Below, in pieces: positions 53,263 through 63,548 of a DNA stretch of 64,000 nucleotides. The notes under the pieces are model-generated. The model was not told the DNA's origin, did no database searches, and saw only the letters and a program-made list of their open reading frames with translations. The stretch comes from Anastatus disparis. Its lineage: Eukaryota > Arthropoda > Insecta > Hymenoptera > Eupelmidae. The stretch covers positions 3,782,001-3,846,000 of the forward strand of contig JAFFSR010000218.1 in the NCBI GenBank assembly GCA_017163975.1. The letters run 5' to 3'. Both the position numbers and the translations under genes were made by a program. Positions within the stretch are counted from its first letter, which is position 1, and every line of letters starts with the position of its first letter.

Positions 53263-54945
53263 ATGTTTTATAATAAAAAGGGCCGAAAATTTTTCTCTCA
53301 AAGCATACAAGATGCAATCAAACAGAATGATATAGAAACTCTTTGTCAATTAACTTCAGGTGTTAATTTTAACGAGATCGTGGATCATCATGGCACTACC
53401 CTTTTACATTTGTCGATTAGAAAGAAACGAGATAAAATAGTAAAATTTTGTATTGAAAATGGCTGTGATATAAACGCTCGCGATAAAACTGGTACAACGC
53501 CATTATTATACGCGGTTAAATCAGTTTTTTACCCAGCAATAGTAAGGTTGTTAGAAGCGAAAGCTAATGTTGCACTTTCTGATAATAAAGGGGTAAATGC
53601 TTTTAAATTCATATTAGCAACAAACAACAAAAATAAATCAAATCTTATTTTAGCATTTGCAAGTTATTTAAAAAAATGTGAACTGGACATCAAAGAATTA
53701 GCTTCGTTAGTTTTAGAAGCAAAATGGCCAATACATTACGCCGTATATATAGATAATTTGGAACTAATAAGGCTAATGCTAGAAACTGGCTGTGACGTCG
53801 ATTCCTATGATAAACAAACTGACTATTGCACTGCACTTAATGCAGCTATTATGATTGGTGATACAGAAATGATTAAAATTTTATTAAAACATGGAGCTGA
53901 TCCGGATTTAATCATTGATCGAAAATTCCTATCGCCATTAAACGTTGCACTAAAAAAACCCAAAATATTCGCAGCGTTTCTAGATCATGGAGATGGATTA
54001 TTAGAAAGATTCAACTGCGATAGAAAGATGGAAACCTTTAAAATGTTTTCACGTGTCTGTTACCAAGTCATAGAATTATTGTTACTAAAATACAAAATTA
54101 ACTTAACAACTAAAGATAGACGCGGAAATACATTTTTACACTGTTTGGTTAAGAATCGTAATCGTAGTATAATTGATCTACTTTCGAAAATAGATTTTGA
54201 TGTAAATATAAGGGATGATCTTGGAAATACACTTTTGCATGCTGTTATTGACCGTAATTATCCGAGTTGTATGAAAATGTTAATTGATAAAGGCGCAGAT
54301 GTAAACGCAAAAAATAATAATGGCGATACACCATTGATTGTTGCGATAAGCTGTTTGGCAGAGATACAAGAATTGGAAATACTCATTAAGAATGGTGTAA
54401 TTTTAGATGAGGAAATGCAAAATCGTATATTAACAATGGTCTTAGAAAACGATATCCTAGCTTCAGTTATGCATCCTGTACTAGAACGTATGGCAATTTT
54501 GAACCTTCAAGGTAACGAAATTTCAGAAAGGAATCTTAATTTAATTAAAAGCTCAACAGCTTATAGATTATGGGAACAGTTTTCAATATTTTCTAAAGAA
54601 CTTCATTTTATGAAATCTCACATAATAACTGTAGCTAGTGATGTTTCAGTATTTGATATACTATCTGCTTCAGAGCAAAAACTTCTGAATTATGCCCGAA
54701 ATGAAAAAATTGTTAAACGATTTGCTAAAATTAACTCAAAATCTATTTATCCAATTTATGGTAAAGAAATGAAAACGCGATTTCAATTAGCAATTGTCAA
54801 ACAAAATTTAATTCAAAATGTTACAGATACACTGGGCAAAAATATCGAACAATTAAAATGTAATTCAGAAGTTATGGAAAATATTGTTAAATATTTAAGT
54901 TTAAATGATTTAAAATGTTTAAGCGTAATGTCTCCATCAGTTTAG
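53263..54945 (+). CDS. ANK10: ankyrin-repeat protein with F-box-like C terminus
   Basis: This is a 560-residue single-exon protein. The frame extends seven codons upstream, but only to a TTG; the ATG at 53,263 aligns with siblings (MFYNKKGRKFFSQSI). Ankyrin motifs are TTLLHLSI, TPLLYAV, WPIHYAVY, TALNAAI, NTFLHCLV, NTLLHAVI and DTPLIVAI. The last two repeats are a patch: 54,222-54,441 is identical over 220 nt to ANK2. The tail is VMENIVKYLSLNDLKCL. Unlike all siblings it has lost the region of about 350 bp before the gene, including the TATAAAG block; ATTATCTTGAAAA runs straight into TTTTTAAACTAAATTC. AATAAA lies 150 nt after the stop. Confidence 0.9.
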   Translation: MFYNKKGRKFFSQSIQDAIKQNDIETLCQLTSGVNFNEIVDHHGTTLLHLSIRKKRDKIVKFCIENGCDINARDKTGTTPLLYAVKSVFYPAIVRLLEAKANVALSDNKGVNAFKFILATNNKNKSNLILAFASYLKKCELDIKELASLVLEAKWPIHYAVYIDNLELIRLMLETGCDVDSYDKQTDYCTALNAAIMIGDTEMIKILLKHGADPDLIIDRKFLSPLNVALKKPKIFAAFLDHGDGLLERFNCDRKMETFKMFSRVCYQVIELLLLKYKINLTTKDRRGNTFLHCLVKNRNRSIIDLLSKIDFDVNIRDDLGNTLLHAVIDRNYPSCMKMLIDKGADVNAKNNNGDTPLIVAISCLAEIQELEILIKNGVILDEEMQNRILTMVLENDILASVMHPVLERMAILNLQGNEISERNLNLIKSSTAYRLWEQFSIFSKELHFMKSHIITVASDVSVFDILSASEQKLLNYARNEKIVKRFAKINSKSIYPIYGKEMKTRFQLAIVKQNLIQNVTDTLGKNIEQLKCNSEVMENIVKYLSLNDLKCLSVMSPSV

Positions 54946-55093
54946 TATAAAATTATTCTTTACTTCATGTTGAAAAGCTCTTGCTACTTTTTTAGTTAAC
55001 TTAAAATTAGATGTAATGAATTTAAATTCGAATAATAAATTTATATTGGTATTGTTAGAATTAGTTATGCATTGTAAAAATATGTAAATATTT

Positions 55094-55099
55094 AATAAA
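55094..55099 (+). terminator. Poly(A) signal of ANK10
   Basis: AATAAA within TTTAATAAAAAGTTTCATAA, the same tail as ANK2 and ANK5. Confidence 0.5.
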
Positions 55100-55871
55100 A
55101 AGTTTCATAAAAAAGAATACGTATTTGATTATTTTTTTATAATAACATATTTATAATAACAACAAAAGAATAAGTTTTATTTATTTTTTTTATAATAACA
55201 TTTTGATACTTATATGTCTTGGCTTAGGTCATTGTATTCTTCTTTGTTGATAATGTCCTTGAACTATAAGCATTAGAATATAATTATTAAAAAAATAGTG
55301 ATATAGAATCAATAAAATAACATTCTTAATTTGATTTAAATTAAAATTTTATAATTACAAACGAATAAGAATAAATAGATAATAAAATTGGACAAATTGG
55401 AATAATTTTAATTTACATTTTATATGATTTCATGAAGTTATGGAAGCCTAATGAGTTGGGTTATGATAAGTTAAAGTAATGTTAATTTTCAATATATTTT
55501 ACCATTTAACTGTCGAACTATTGAACTCTACAATTATGGCTTTGTTCATACATACATTTAAGAAAATAATGTGAATTTTATAATATTGTTAAAAAATTTC
55601 TCATTTTTATAATGTTACTATTAGTTTCTATGGTAGTATTAACTACATAATATAAATAATAATTTCTAATTTGTATTTGAGTTTATCAGAGTTAACAAAG
55701 TATAAAATAGAAAAACTTTAGAATACAACAAATAAAGTACTATAATAAAAAAAGTTATTTGATTCCGTAAAAAAAATGGAAATATTTTATTATTATTTAA
55801 AAAGATAATACATTTTACGGCATAAAAAAATTATTATTGTTAATTAAAAAAAATATGTTGAAATTTACTTT
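55100..55871. other. ANK10-ANK11 spacer
   Basis: AT-rich, no gene. It includes the common phrase AATACATTTTACGGC...AAATTATTATTG before the next leader. Confidence 0.5.
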
Positions 55872-56204
55872 TAATTTTCGCGCTATAATTTTAGTTTGTT
55901 GGCATCCTGCGATCTTGTGTATAGTTAAGGTTGCACCACTGCAGCGTCCTTCTTTGCAATTCCCATTTTGATATATTGGACAACACGTACTATCATCCTT
56001 TTCTGAGGAACTAGGCAAGTTGTCCATTTTGGAGTTGATGACGCATAATCTAATTCAACAAACGTAAGTTTAATTTATTTTATTTATTACACTAATATTC
56101 AAGATAAAATCCAGAATTTTAGAATCTGCAACACTATTTTTTTCTTATAGTGACTACAAATAGTTATACATGAAGAAATTTTTGTCACCTACGCATTAGT
56201 TTGA
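55872..56204 (+). promoter_or_regulatory. Leader module of ANK11
   Basis: TTTCGCGCTATAATTTTAG, TTGGCATCCTGCGATC, donor CAACAAAC/GTAAGT at 56,063/56,064, intron 56,064-56,150 (87 bp), acceptor TCTTATAG. The uORF start is out of frame. The donor exon base is C instead of G, but GTAAGT is strong. Confidence 0.6.
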
Positions 56205-56854
56205 AGATCTTTTTTCTAGCTATCAGCATGCCACATAAAATCTATTGCTGGAAATTCATTCTAAATTATATATAAAATTCTTAACTTTTTGTTCTTTATT
56301 TCATCATCTACTTTTGATTATATTTGTAACTTTTTATAGTATTTATAAATTAAGGCCTTAACTCTTATTTATTTTCGTATATCAATAATTTTTTCAAATT
56401 ACTCAAGCGAATAAAAAATAATAATAATCAACATTATCCAAAATAATAAATAATTTATAGTTAATAAAATTTTATTGAATAGGGTAAAACATATTACTGT
56501 ATAAATTAAAAATTAAAGATGAAAATACCGTTCAAAAAATTATTTTATATTTATTAATATTAATTATTATGCGAAAATGTTTAAAAAATGTTAAGTCCTA
56601 ATAAGAGCTTGACTAAAAAATTCTGATATATTGATCAAATTGAATTTTTTTCTGTAAATAATATACAAAAAATAATTACTAATTTTGGGTATGAAATTTG
56701 TTGATATTTTTTATCAAATATTATTTATACTATTATTATTATAATTTTGGACATATTTCAATATTATTTTATTATAGATTAAATTAAGAAGTAAATAAAA
56801 GTGTAATTAAAAATATTAACCAAATATAGCAGAAATTTAATACTTATCAAAATG

Positions 56855-57070
56855 AAAGTGGCAAAGTCCATCTTTTACAAAAATTGAGTTATACCCTAAC
56901 TTAGCTTTTTTAAACTATTTTAAATCATGTTCGATTACATTCTGTTTAAAAACTAGATTTTTATGGTAAAATTCAACAGAATAATGATAAACAGGCCATT
57001 TGTAACTGTTCTTAAAATATGTTTTTCTGCATTTTACTCAAAATGTGATAGCTGTACCTTAGCCACTTTA
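56855..57070. mobile_element. Possible degenerate MITE in the ANK11 leader
   Basis: AAAGTGGCAAAG at the left end and CTTAGCCACTTTA at the right end are imperfect inverted repeats. The interior has no counterpart in other leaders. Weak support. Confidence 0.4.
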
Positions 57071-57331
57071 GTTATAATAGTGCCTCTTGATTATCCTGAG
57101 AAATGTGATGTCTCAAAATCTAATTTTGTTTAAAATAATATAGTAAATATATAAAAATGTTTTTTTATTTTTAAATGTGTATTTTAATTGTTTGTTTTAT
57201 TTCGTATTTTAAAATGATGTAATACTATCCCAACGATTACAATATAACCAAATCTAATTTTGTCCGAAAAAAAAAAATTGTAATAAGGTCATTCGTGCGC
57301 CAAAATTCCAAGGTGTGATTAAGAAAATAAT

Positions 57332-57338
57332 TATAAAA
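57332..57338 (+). promoter_or_regulatory. Proximal TATAAAA box of ANK11
   Basis: TATAAAACTACTAATAATTA lies 108 bp before the ATG. Confidence 0.4.
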
Positions 57339-57445
57339 CTACTAATAATTACATATGAAAAATAAAGATAAAAAGCCAAATTACTGTAAAATTTTCAAAC
57401 TAAATTCTAGGACATCAGCAAATATCTTATAAGTAACCTAAAAAA

Positions 57446-59128
57446 ATGTTTGTTGATCAAAATGGCCGAAAATCTTTCTCCGAGAGGTTACAAGATGCAA
57501 TCAAGAAGAATGATAAAGAAACTCTTTGTGAATTAATAGTAGGGGCTAACATTAACGAGGTCAAGGATCATAGTGGTGCCACCTTTTTACATTTGTCAAT
57601 TCAATTGAAAAGTAATAAAATATTAAAGTTTTTTATTGAAAATGGCTGTGATGTAAACGCTCGCGATAATACAGGTACAACACCCTTGTTATCCGCGGTT
57701 AAATTAACTTGCTATCCAGCAATAGAAATGTTGTTAGAAGCAAAAGCTGACATTACATTCTCTGATAATGAAGGAACAAATGTTTTAAAATTTATAGTAA
57801 CAAGTCACCAGAAAAATAGATTGCAGCTTATTGTGTTATTTGCAAATTATTTTAAAAACTGTAAACTGGGCACCAAAGAATTAGCTCTGTTAATGCAGGA
57901 AGCAAAATGGCCAATACATTATGCCATCTATATAAAAAATTCGGAATTAATAAAACTAATGCTGGAAAGTGGCTGTGATGTCGATTCCTGCGATGCAACA
58001 ACTGACTATAGCACAGCACTTTATATAGCTGTCTCAAATACTGATATAGAAAGTATTAAAGTTTTATTACAACATGGAGCTGATGCGGATAAGGTAATTA
58101 ATGAAATATCACAATCGCCATTTTCCTGTGCACTAAAAAATCCTAAAACATTAGAAGCATTTCTAGATCATAGAGATTCTTTACTGGAAAGATTTAACTC
58201 CGATGGAAAGATGGTATCCTTTGAAATTTTTTCGGATGTTAACCGCGATGTCATAGAATTACTGATATTAAAATATAAAATCAATTTAACAACTAAAGAT
58301 ACTCGAGGAAATACATTTTTACACTGTGTTGTTTTGAATCATCATCGAGGTGTTGTTAAACTACTTTCAAAAACAAATTTTGATGCAAATATGAGAAATA
58401 ATCGTGGAGATACACTTTTGCACGCTGTTGTTGGTCATTCTTATCATCCGAGTTGTATGGATATGTTAATTGACAAAGGTGCAGATGTTAACGCTGAAAA
58501 TAATAATGGCGATCCACCATTGATTGTTGCGATAAAGCGTTTGGCAGAGGAACACGAATTAGAAATACTCATTAAGAATGGCGCGATTTTGGATGAGGAA
58601 ATGCAGAATCGTATATTAACAATAGTCGCAGAGAAAAATATCACGGCTTCAAAGATTTATCCTGTACTGAAACGTATGGCTATTTTTAATCTACAAGGTA
58701 AGGAAATTTCAAAAAGGAACCTTGGTTTAATTAAAAACAGATCACACATTGATCTATGGTATGGCTTTTCTATGTTTTCAAAAGAACTTCGTCTAATGAA
58801 ATGTAACATAATAACCGAACATAGTAATGTTTCATTGTTTGATATAGTAGCTGCTTCAGAACAAAAATTGCTAAATTATGCCCGCAATGAAAATATTGTT
58901 GAAAAATTTGCCAAAATTAAGTGCCAGTCTTTGTATCCATTTTTTGGTATAGAAATGAAAATGCGATTTGATCTTGCAGCTGAAAAACATATTTTAATTC
59001 AAGATGCCATTGATACGCTTAGTAAAAATATCAAACAATTAAAATGTAATTCACAAGTTATCGAAATGATTGTTCAATATTTAAGTTTAAATGATTTAAA
59101 GCGTTTAAAGAAAAGTTATTTAGGCTAG
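57446..59128 (+). CDS. ANK11: ankyrin-repeat protein with F-box-like C terminus
   Basis: This 560-residue single-exon protein is the last array member. The first codons (MFVDQNGRKSFSER) and the 50 bp upstream closely match ANK2. Ankyrin motifs are ATFLHLSI, TPLLSAV, WPIHYAIY, TALYIAV, NTFLHCVV, DTLLHAVV and DPPLIVAI. The last repeat carries the same DPPL variant as ANK4. The tail is VIEMIVQYLSLNDLKRL, ending KKSYLG. A small deletion near the end moves the stop into the frame GGC-TAG, where siblings read GTT-TAG-GC. No canonical AATAAA is obvious within 150 nt; TTAAATAGAAAGTTTTATAA at about 59,278 is the array-type tail with one change. Confidence 0.9.
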   Translation: MFVDQNGRKSFSERLQDAIKKNDKETLCELIVGANINEVKDHSGATFLHLSIQLKSNKILKFFIENGCDVNARDNTGTTPLLSAVKLTCYPAIEMLLEAKADITFSDNEGTNVLKFIVTSHQKNRLQLIVLFANYFKNCKLGTKELALLMQEAKWPIHYAIYIKNSELIKLMLESGCDVDSCDATTDYSTALYIAVSNTDIESIKVLLQHGADADKVINEISQSPFSCALKNPKTLEAFLDHRDSLLERFNSDGKMVSFEIFSDVNRDVIELLILKYKINLTTKDTRGNTFLHCVVLNHHRGVVKLLSKTNFDANMRNNRGDTLLHAVVGHSYHPSCMDMLIDKGADVNAENNNGDPPLIVAIKRLAEEHELEILIKNGAILDEEMQNRILTIVAEKNITASKIYPVLKRMAIFNLQGKEISKRNLGLIKNRSHIDLWYGFSMFSKELRLMKCNIITEHSNVSLFDIVAASEQKLLNYARNENIVEKFAKIKCQSLYPFFGIEMKMRFDLAAEKHILIQDAIDTLSKNIKQLKCNSQVIEMIVQYLSLNDLKRLKKSYLG

Positions 59129-59858
59129 AAACGTTTTTTATTTCATGTTGAAAATCTCTTTCTAGTTTTTTATTTGACTCAAAACCAAATATAATGAATG
59201 TTAATTTAAATAAGAATAATTATATGTCTTTGTTTATTAATATTGTTCTATTTATGTAAAAATATGTACATAGCTTATATTAAATAGAAAGTTTTATAAG
59301 AAAAGAACAATTGTCTTGTTTTTATTTATTTTTATAAAATAATTTTTTAATAGTTGCACGTTTTTGCTTAGGTTGTGTTATTTTCTTCTTTGTTTCTATT
59401 TCTTTTATTTAACGCACTAGCTTAAATTCTATTTAACGAACTATTCTATTCTTCAACTATACAGCGTCAACTTAATAAATTTTTATAAATTGCACCAGCC
59501 AATCATATTTATTTTAGATAAAGTTCACATTTAAGTATTTTTTGTTAGAAAAGATTAAATTATTATTAATTTGTTAAAATTAAGATTCAATAATTACAAA
59601 AAATAACAATAAACATTTTATTTGACAAAATGAGTTAAATTGTGATAAGTTGAAACAATGATAATTTTTATTATAATAGATTTCATCTTTTAACCTTTTA
59701 ATTATTGAGTTTGGCTTTATCAATATGCATATGTATGAAAAATTACCCCAAAATTACAACAAAATTTGTGAATATGTAATGGAATAAAAATTTTTTTCTC
59801 GCATTCTAACCTCAAAATCGCAACTTCTTTTCTCTTTTTCGGCTCTCGAGCGAGAAAA
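59129..59858. other. ANK11 3' flank
   Basis: Untranslated tail and spacer related to the flanks of ANK1-ANK5. No gene. Confidence 0.5.
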
Positions 59859-59980
59859 TATATTATGAAACGGATGTGTAAGAGCTTTTTTACGAAACTC
59901 GTTACAGCCCTCGCCTCCGGCTCGGGCTGTAAACTTCTCGTTTCGTAAATAAAGCTCTTACACACCCGTTTAATAATGTA
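59859..59980. repeat. Palindromic element, about 120 bp
   Basis: ATTATGAAACGGATGTGTAA and its imperfect complement CTTACACACCCGTTTAATAAT enclose a second stem (TTTACGAAACTCG / GTTTCGTAAA). The centre is a GC-rich hairpin, ACAGCCC...GGGCTGT. Probably a small non-autonomous transposon. GC-rich against its surroundings. Confidence 0.7.
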
Positions 59981-62143
59981 CTATTCTTATAAATTATACC
60001 AAATCGTTCAAATAGTAGCAACCCAATTTTCATTCGAGTAAAATTCATTTCCTTTCAGGTAGAATAAACACTTGTATTTTAATTGACATCGACTTCACCT
60101 TTTTGTAGGATTTCTACAAACGTAAAATTTATCGTCTAAGGCAGTGCGAGATTTTAACTTTTTAAATTAAACAAAAAAAAACTAATAATATTTATTTAAT
60201 ATATTTATAAAAAAGTAATTTTTAATTATTTTCAATAAAATAATGTGATTATGAAATTTATTTTTATGTCTTATATATAAAAAAAATTAATATAAATGTA
60301 TAAAGTAAAGTATAAAGAAATGAAAAGTTTCATTTTTTATTGACTACATTATAAACAATCCAAGTACAGAAAATTATTTTTCGAATGAAAATCAAACTTA
60401 TTTATGAATAATAATTACACTACCGATCACGTATTGGTTGTCTGCTTGTGGTAAAAATCACAAAAAACTAAAATTTCAATTTCTCTGACGCAAACGTTAG
60501 GTAGCCGTAAAAACAACTTGTTTAAAGCTTGTGTAAAAATACTTCTAATGAGCTTCGTAGGGTATAAAAAATTTGAAATACAAAAATTTGATATGAATGA
60601 TGTCAGTTTTTTTACGCGCAAAAAGATTATGACGAAAACTGTAAAAATTATGCCAGTGCATACAAAAAAATTGTAATAAGAAAAAAGTCTCATTTCAGCC
60701 AAAGAATATGAATATTTAAACAAATTAACGCTCTAAAGAAAAAAATTTAAAGTGCTTTGTATCTCTTACAGACTTTGTAATATTCGCAATCTCAGAAAAA
60801 GATTTGTTTTTTTTTAGAAAAAATGGATTAATATTTTTTTTAGAAATAATGGATAGAATTTAAGGAAACTCTTTTAACAATTTACGCGACCTCTCATTTT
60901 AAAGAGGACTTTTCCAGATATTAGTACAACTTTTTACATACCCCACCTAGCTCATTTTAAGTATTTTTACTAAAATTTCAGTATCCAACCAGCTGAATAA
61001 AGCTAATAACATTTGGCCGAAAGATATTGAAACCTCGGTCTTTTGTGATTTTGGCCACAGGTGGGAAACAATATTTGCTATCGGTGATGTAAGTCCGTTA
61101 TTAAACGGACATTTTTCTATAAAAATCACGGTAATCGTTACTAAAATCAGACATAATTTGTAAGCTATTTTATAGAAATACGCTTGTTCAATAATTTTTA
61201 CAGTACTTCTGTGTCCATTTCGTGAGATTTGATTATAATAATTAAAAAATAAATTTTAATGCAGAATTTCATTGCAAATTTTATACAAAAATTCTCGCCG
61301 TGTGTGAGCGATCATGTGTAATAAGTCGTATATAAATTAATAGGCATCTTCCGATAATTTAATTAAGTTTATTGCCCGATTTTTACGTGATCGTTTTTTT
61401 ACGTTACGACTTATTGTTTATATAAATTCACTAGCACCTTATTGATTCTTGCCTTATTAGTAGATTCGAGGTTTCAAACTTTTATAATACCAGACTATAC
61501 GTGACGGTTAATTTTAAAAAAACTATGCTTTGCGTGCCAATGTGTCGTCTAAATTCAACGGTGCAAGTTGTTTAGTGTCCAGTGTGCTTTGTTACTATTT
61601 GTTTGTTTTGTACTAATAATTTATTGAAATTTTGCAATTTTTCAACATGGAACATTCATAAAATTTTATTATAACTAAAATTCGTAAGTTTTTTTAAAGT
61701 GACTTTGACGTATTTTGATACGTTTTTGTAAATTTAACGACGTACTCTGTATATAGAATTTTAATAAATTTTTTTATTCTTATTTATTCTTTTAAATATT
61801 TCGAAGTCATAAATTTTAATAATCAGATTATATTTTTACAAAATTTGTTATTTTGATTAGTCTAACGTAGAATTGAACTCATCGTTTTATGCTATTAACG
61901 TTATTAATAGAAGTGTTAAATTGAAATTTTTTTACAATATATTTATTCTTTATTAAAATTGGTATTTTAGAAACCAACTAAAAACAATGAAATCAAGAAC
62001 TTCAAAAACCAATTTACTCTAAATTATTGACGATATCAAAGTACAACATCATTGCATAATTTATTAAATAAAACTAGCTCGCAGCTGTACTTAAAACTCA
62101 TCTTCAAGATTTATCGAAAAGTTTTCATCGCAAAGCAAAAAAA
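59981..62143. other. Spacer between the array and the P450 gene
   Basis: Post-ANK spacer continues to about 60.6 kb; the rest is unique AT-rich DNA. A small imperfect inverted repeat (AATAAGTCGTATATAAATTA / CGACTTATTGTTTATATAAA) lies near 61,318-61,434. The stretch from about 61,920 is the P450 upstream region that is also duplicated at 13.26-13.47 kb. I see no gene. Confidence 0.45.
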
Positions 62144-63548
62144 ATGTTAACATTATGTTTGTTAATAATTTTTTTTGGACTGGTAAGCTTGCACTGTTAC
62201 ACTAGATTGACAAGGAAAGGAAGATTAGCCGACAAAATACCAGGACCTTCGGCATATCCAATTGTGGGAACCTTATTATCTTTAGATTATTCTACACCTG
62301 GTAATTTTATATTTTTTAAATAATTTTATCCTAAATAATTGTTTTTTACTTTTTTATTAACTGAATTTTATTTCTCTAAATATTCAAAAATTAATAAATA
62401 AAACATGTTTAATTTATTAAAAAAGAATATAATAATGTATTTGAATTGGAATTCGAAATTTAGATGAATTTTTGTAGAGGCTTGAAAGAATTTTTATAAA
62501 ATTTTAGAAATTTTTCTTAAAAAGTATCAAGTGGAGTAAAAATTACAAACTTTTTATAGATGTTTTAAAAAAGTCAAAAGCATTAATTGAATAAAAATAC
62601 TTAAGAAATTTAAAAACTTAATATTAATAATTTTATGTGAAAAATTATATTCATGCTTACAATTTTGTAATAAAATTATAGTCTTTTAGGAACAACAATA
62701 AACAATAAAAAGTATTTTTAAAGATAATGTAATCAAAGTTAAAACATAGTCATTATTTTGTTAAACAAATATTATTTAAGAGGTTAGATCCACTTGTAAC
62801 ATCAAAAAAGACGGAATTTTCTCGATTTTCTTTGGAAAGCATAATAAATATTTATTTAAGAATAAATTAATTCATATTTTCAAGAATCTAAACATCAAAA
62901 ATGTTTTAAAATATCTAAAACTGATGAAACAATAGTTTTTTTTCCGGAGCGTCTTTATTGGACATCACTTATAATGATCATGATATTTCATGAACGGCTT
63001 GTCTAAAATAAAAATTGGAATTAAGATGCTAAATTTTCGGTTTTTTGTTTATTTAAAAAAAATTATTTTTCAAAGATTTTTTTTAATTACGGCCAGATTT
63101 CTTTTAAAAATTGAAATATCATGTACTTACAATACAATTAAAAAATTAATTTTAATGTTAATTATATCTTTTTTAAATCAGACCTATTTATTAGTTCAGA
63201 ATCTTTTCAATCAAAAGATTTGAATTTCAAAATTCGAGTCTTGAATGCCATATATCTTCCTTATAAGCACGTGTAAAAGCCTCACCTTTAATATATTTTT
63301 TCTGTTCTTTCAATTTTTACCTTCTCCCATCTTTTTAGTAGATGATGAAATTCTAACTAAAATTTCGTTTGGCTGAATTAAAAAAATTTTTCATAAAATA
63401 AAATAATATTTTACGAAACTGTTTCATGTTTTTTTTAGAAGCACTGTGGAAACTAGGAGCCGACCTTTGTAACACTTATCATCCAATTGCAAAGGTGTGG
63501 TTTACTACTTCGCCTTTATTTTTATGCAGCCATCCAGATGACATTGAA
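62144..63548 (+). CDS. Cytochrome P450, CYP4-like, first two exons (truncated by window end)
   Basis: Exon 1 is 62,144-62,300 and exon 2 is 63,439-63,548; the gene continues past the window. Exon 1 encodes a hydrophobic N-terminal anchor (residues about 3-19), a basic linker (RLTRKGR) and the proline hinge KIPGPSAYPIVG. The donor CCTG/GTAATT leaves phase 1. Exon 2 (acceptor TTTTTTAG, donor GAA/GTAATA) reads LWKLGADLCNTYHPIAKVWF...CSHPDDIE, typical of the helix A to first strand region of insect CYP4 enzymes. The family is endoplasmic-reticulum bound and oxidises fatty acids, hormones, pheromones or xenobiotics with NADPH-P450 reductase; the substrate here is unknown. Heme-binding and catalytic motifs lie outside the window. 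A dead copy of exon 1 lies at 13.47 kb. Confidence 0.8.
62301..63438 (+). other. P450 intron 1
   Basis: 1,138-bp AT-rich intron bounded by GTAATT and TTTTTTAG. It contains a fortuitous 77-codon ORF (62,990-63,223) and no other recognisable feature. Confidence 0.7.

Noticed and set aside
60427..60723. 98-codon minus-strand ORF right of ANK11
   Set aside because: Lies in sequence alignable with other post-ANK spacers where the frame is not kept.
62990..63223. 77-codon ORF in the P450 intron
   Set aside because: AT-rich chance frame (Phe, Ile, Lys, Leu rich) within a clear intron.
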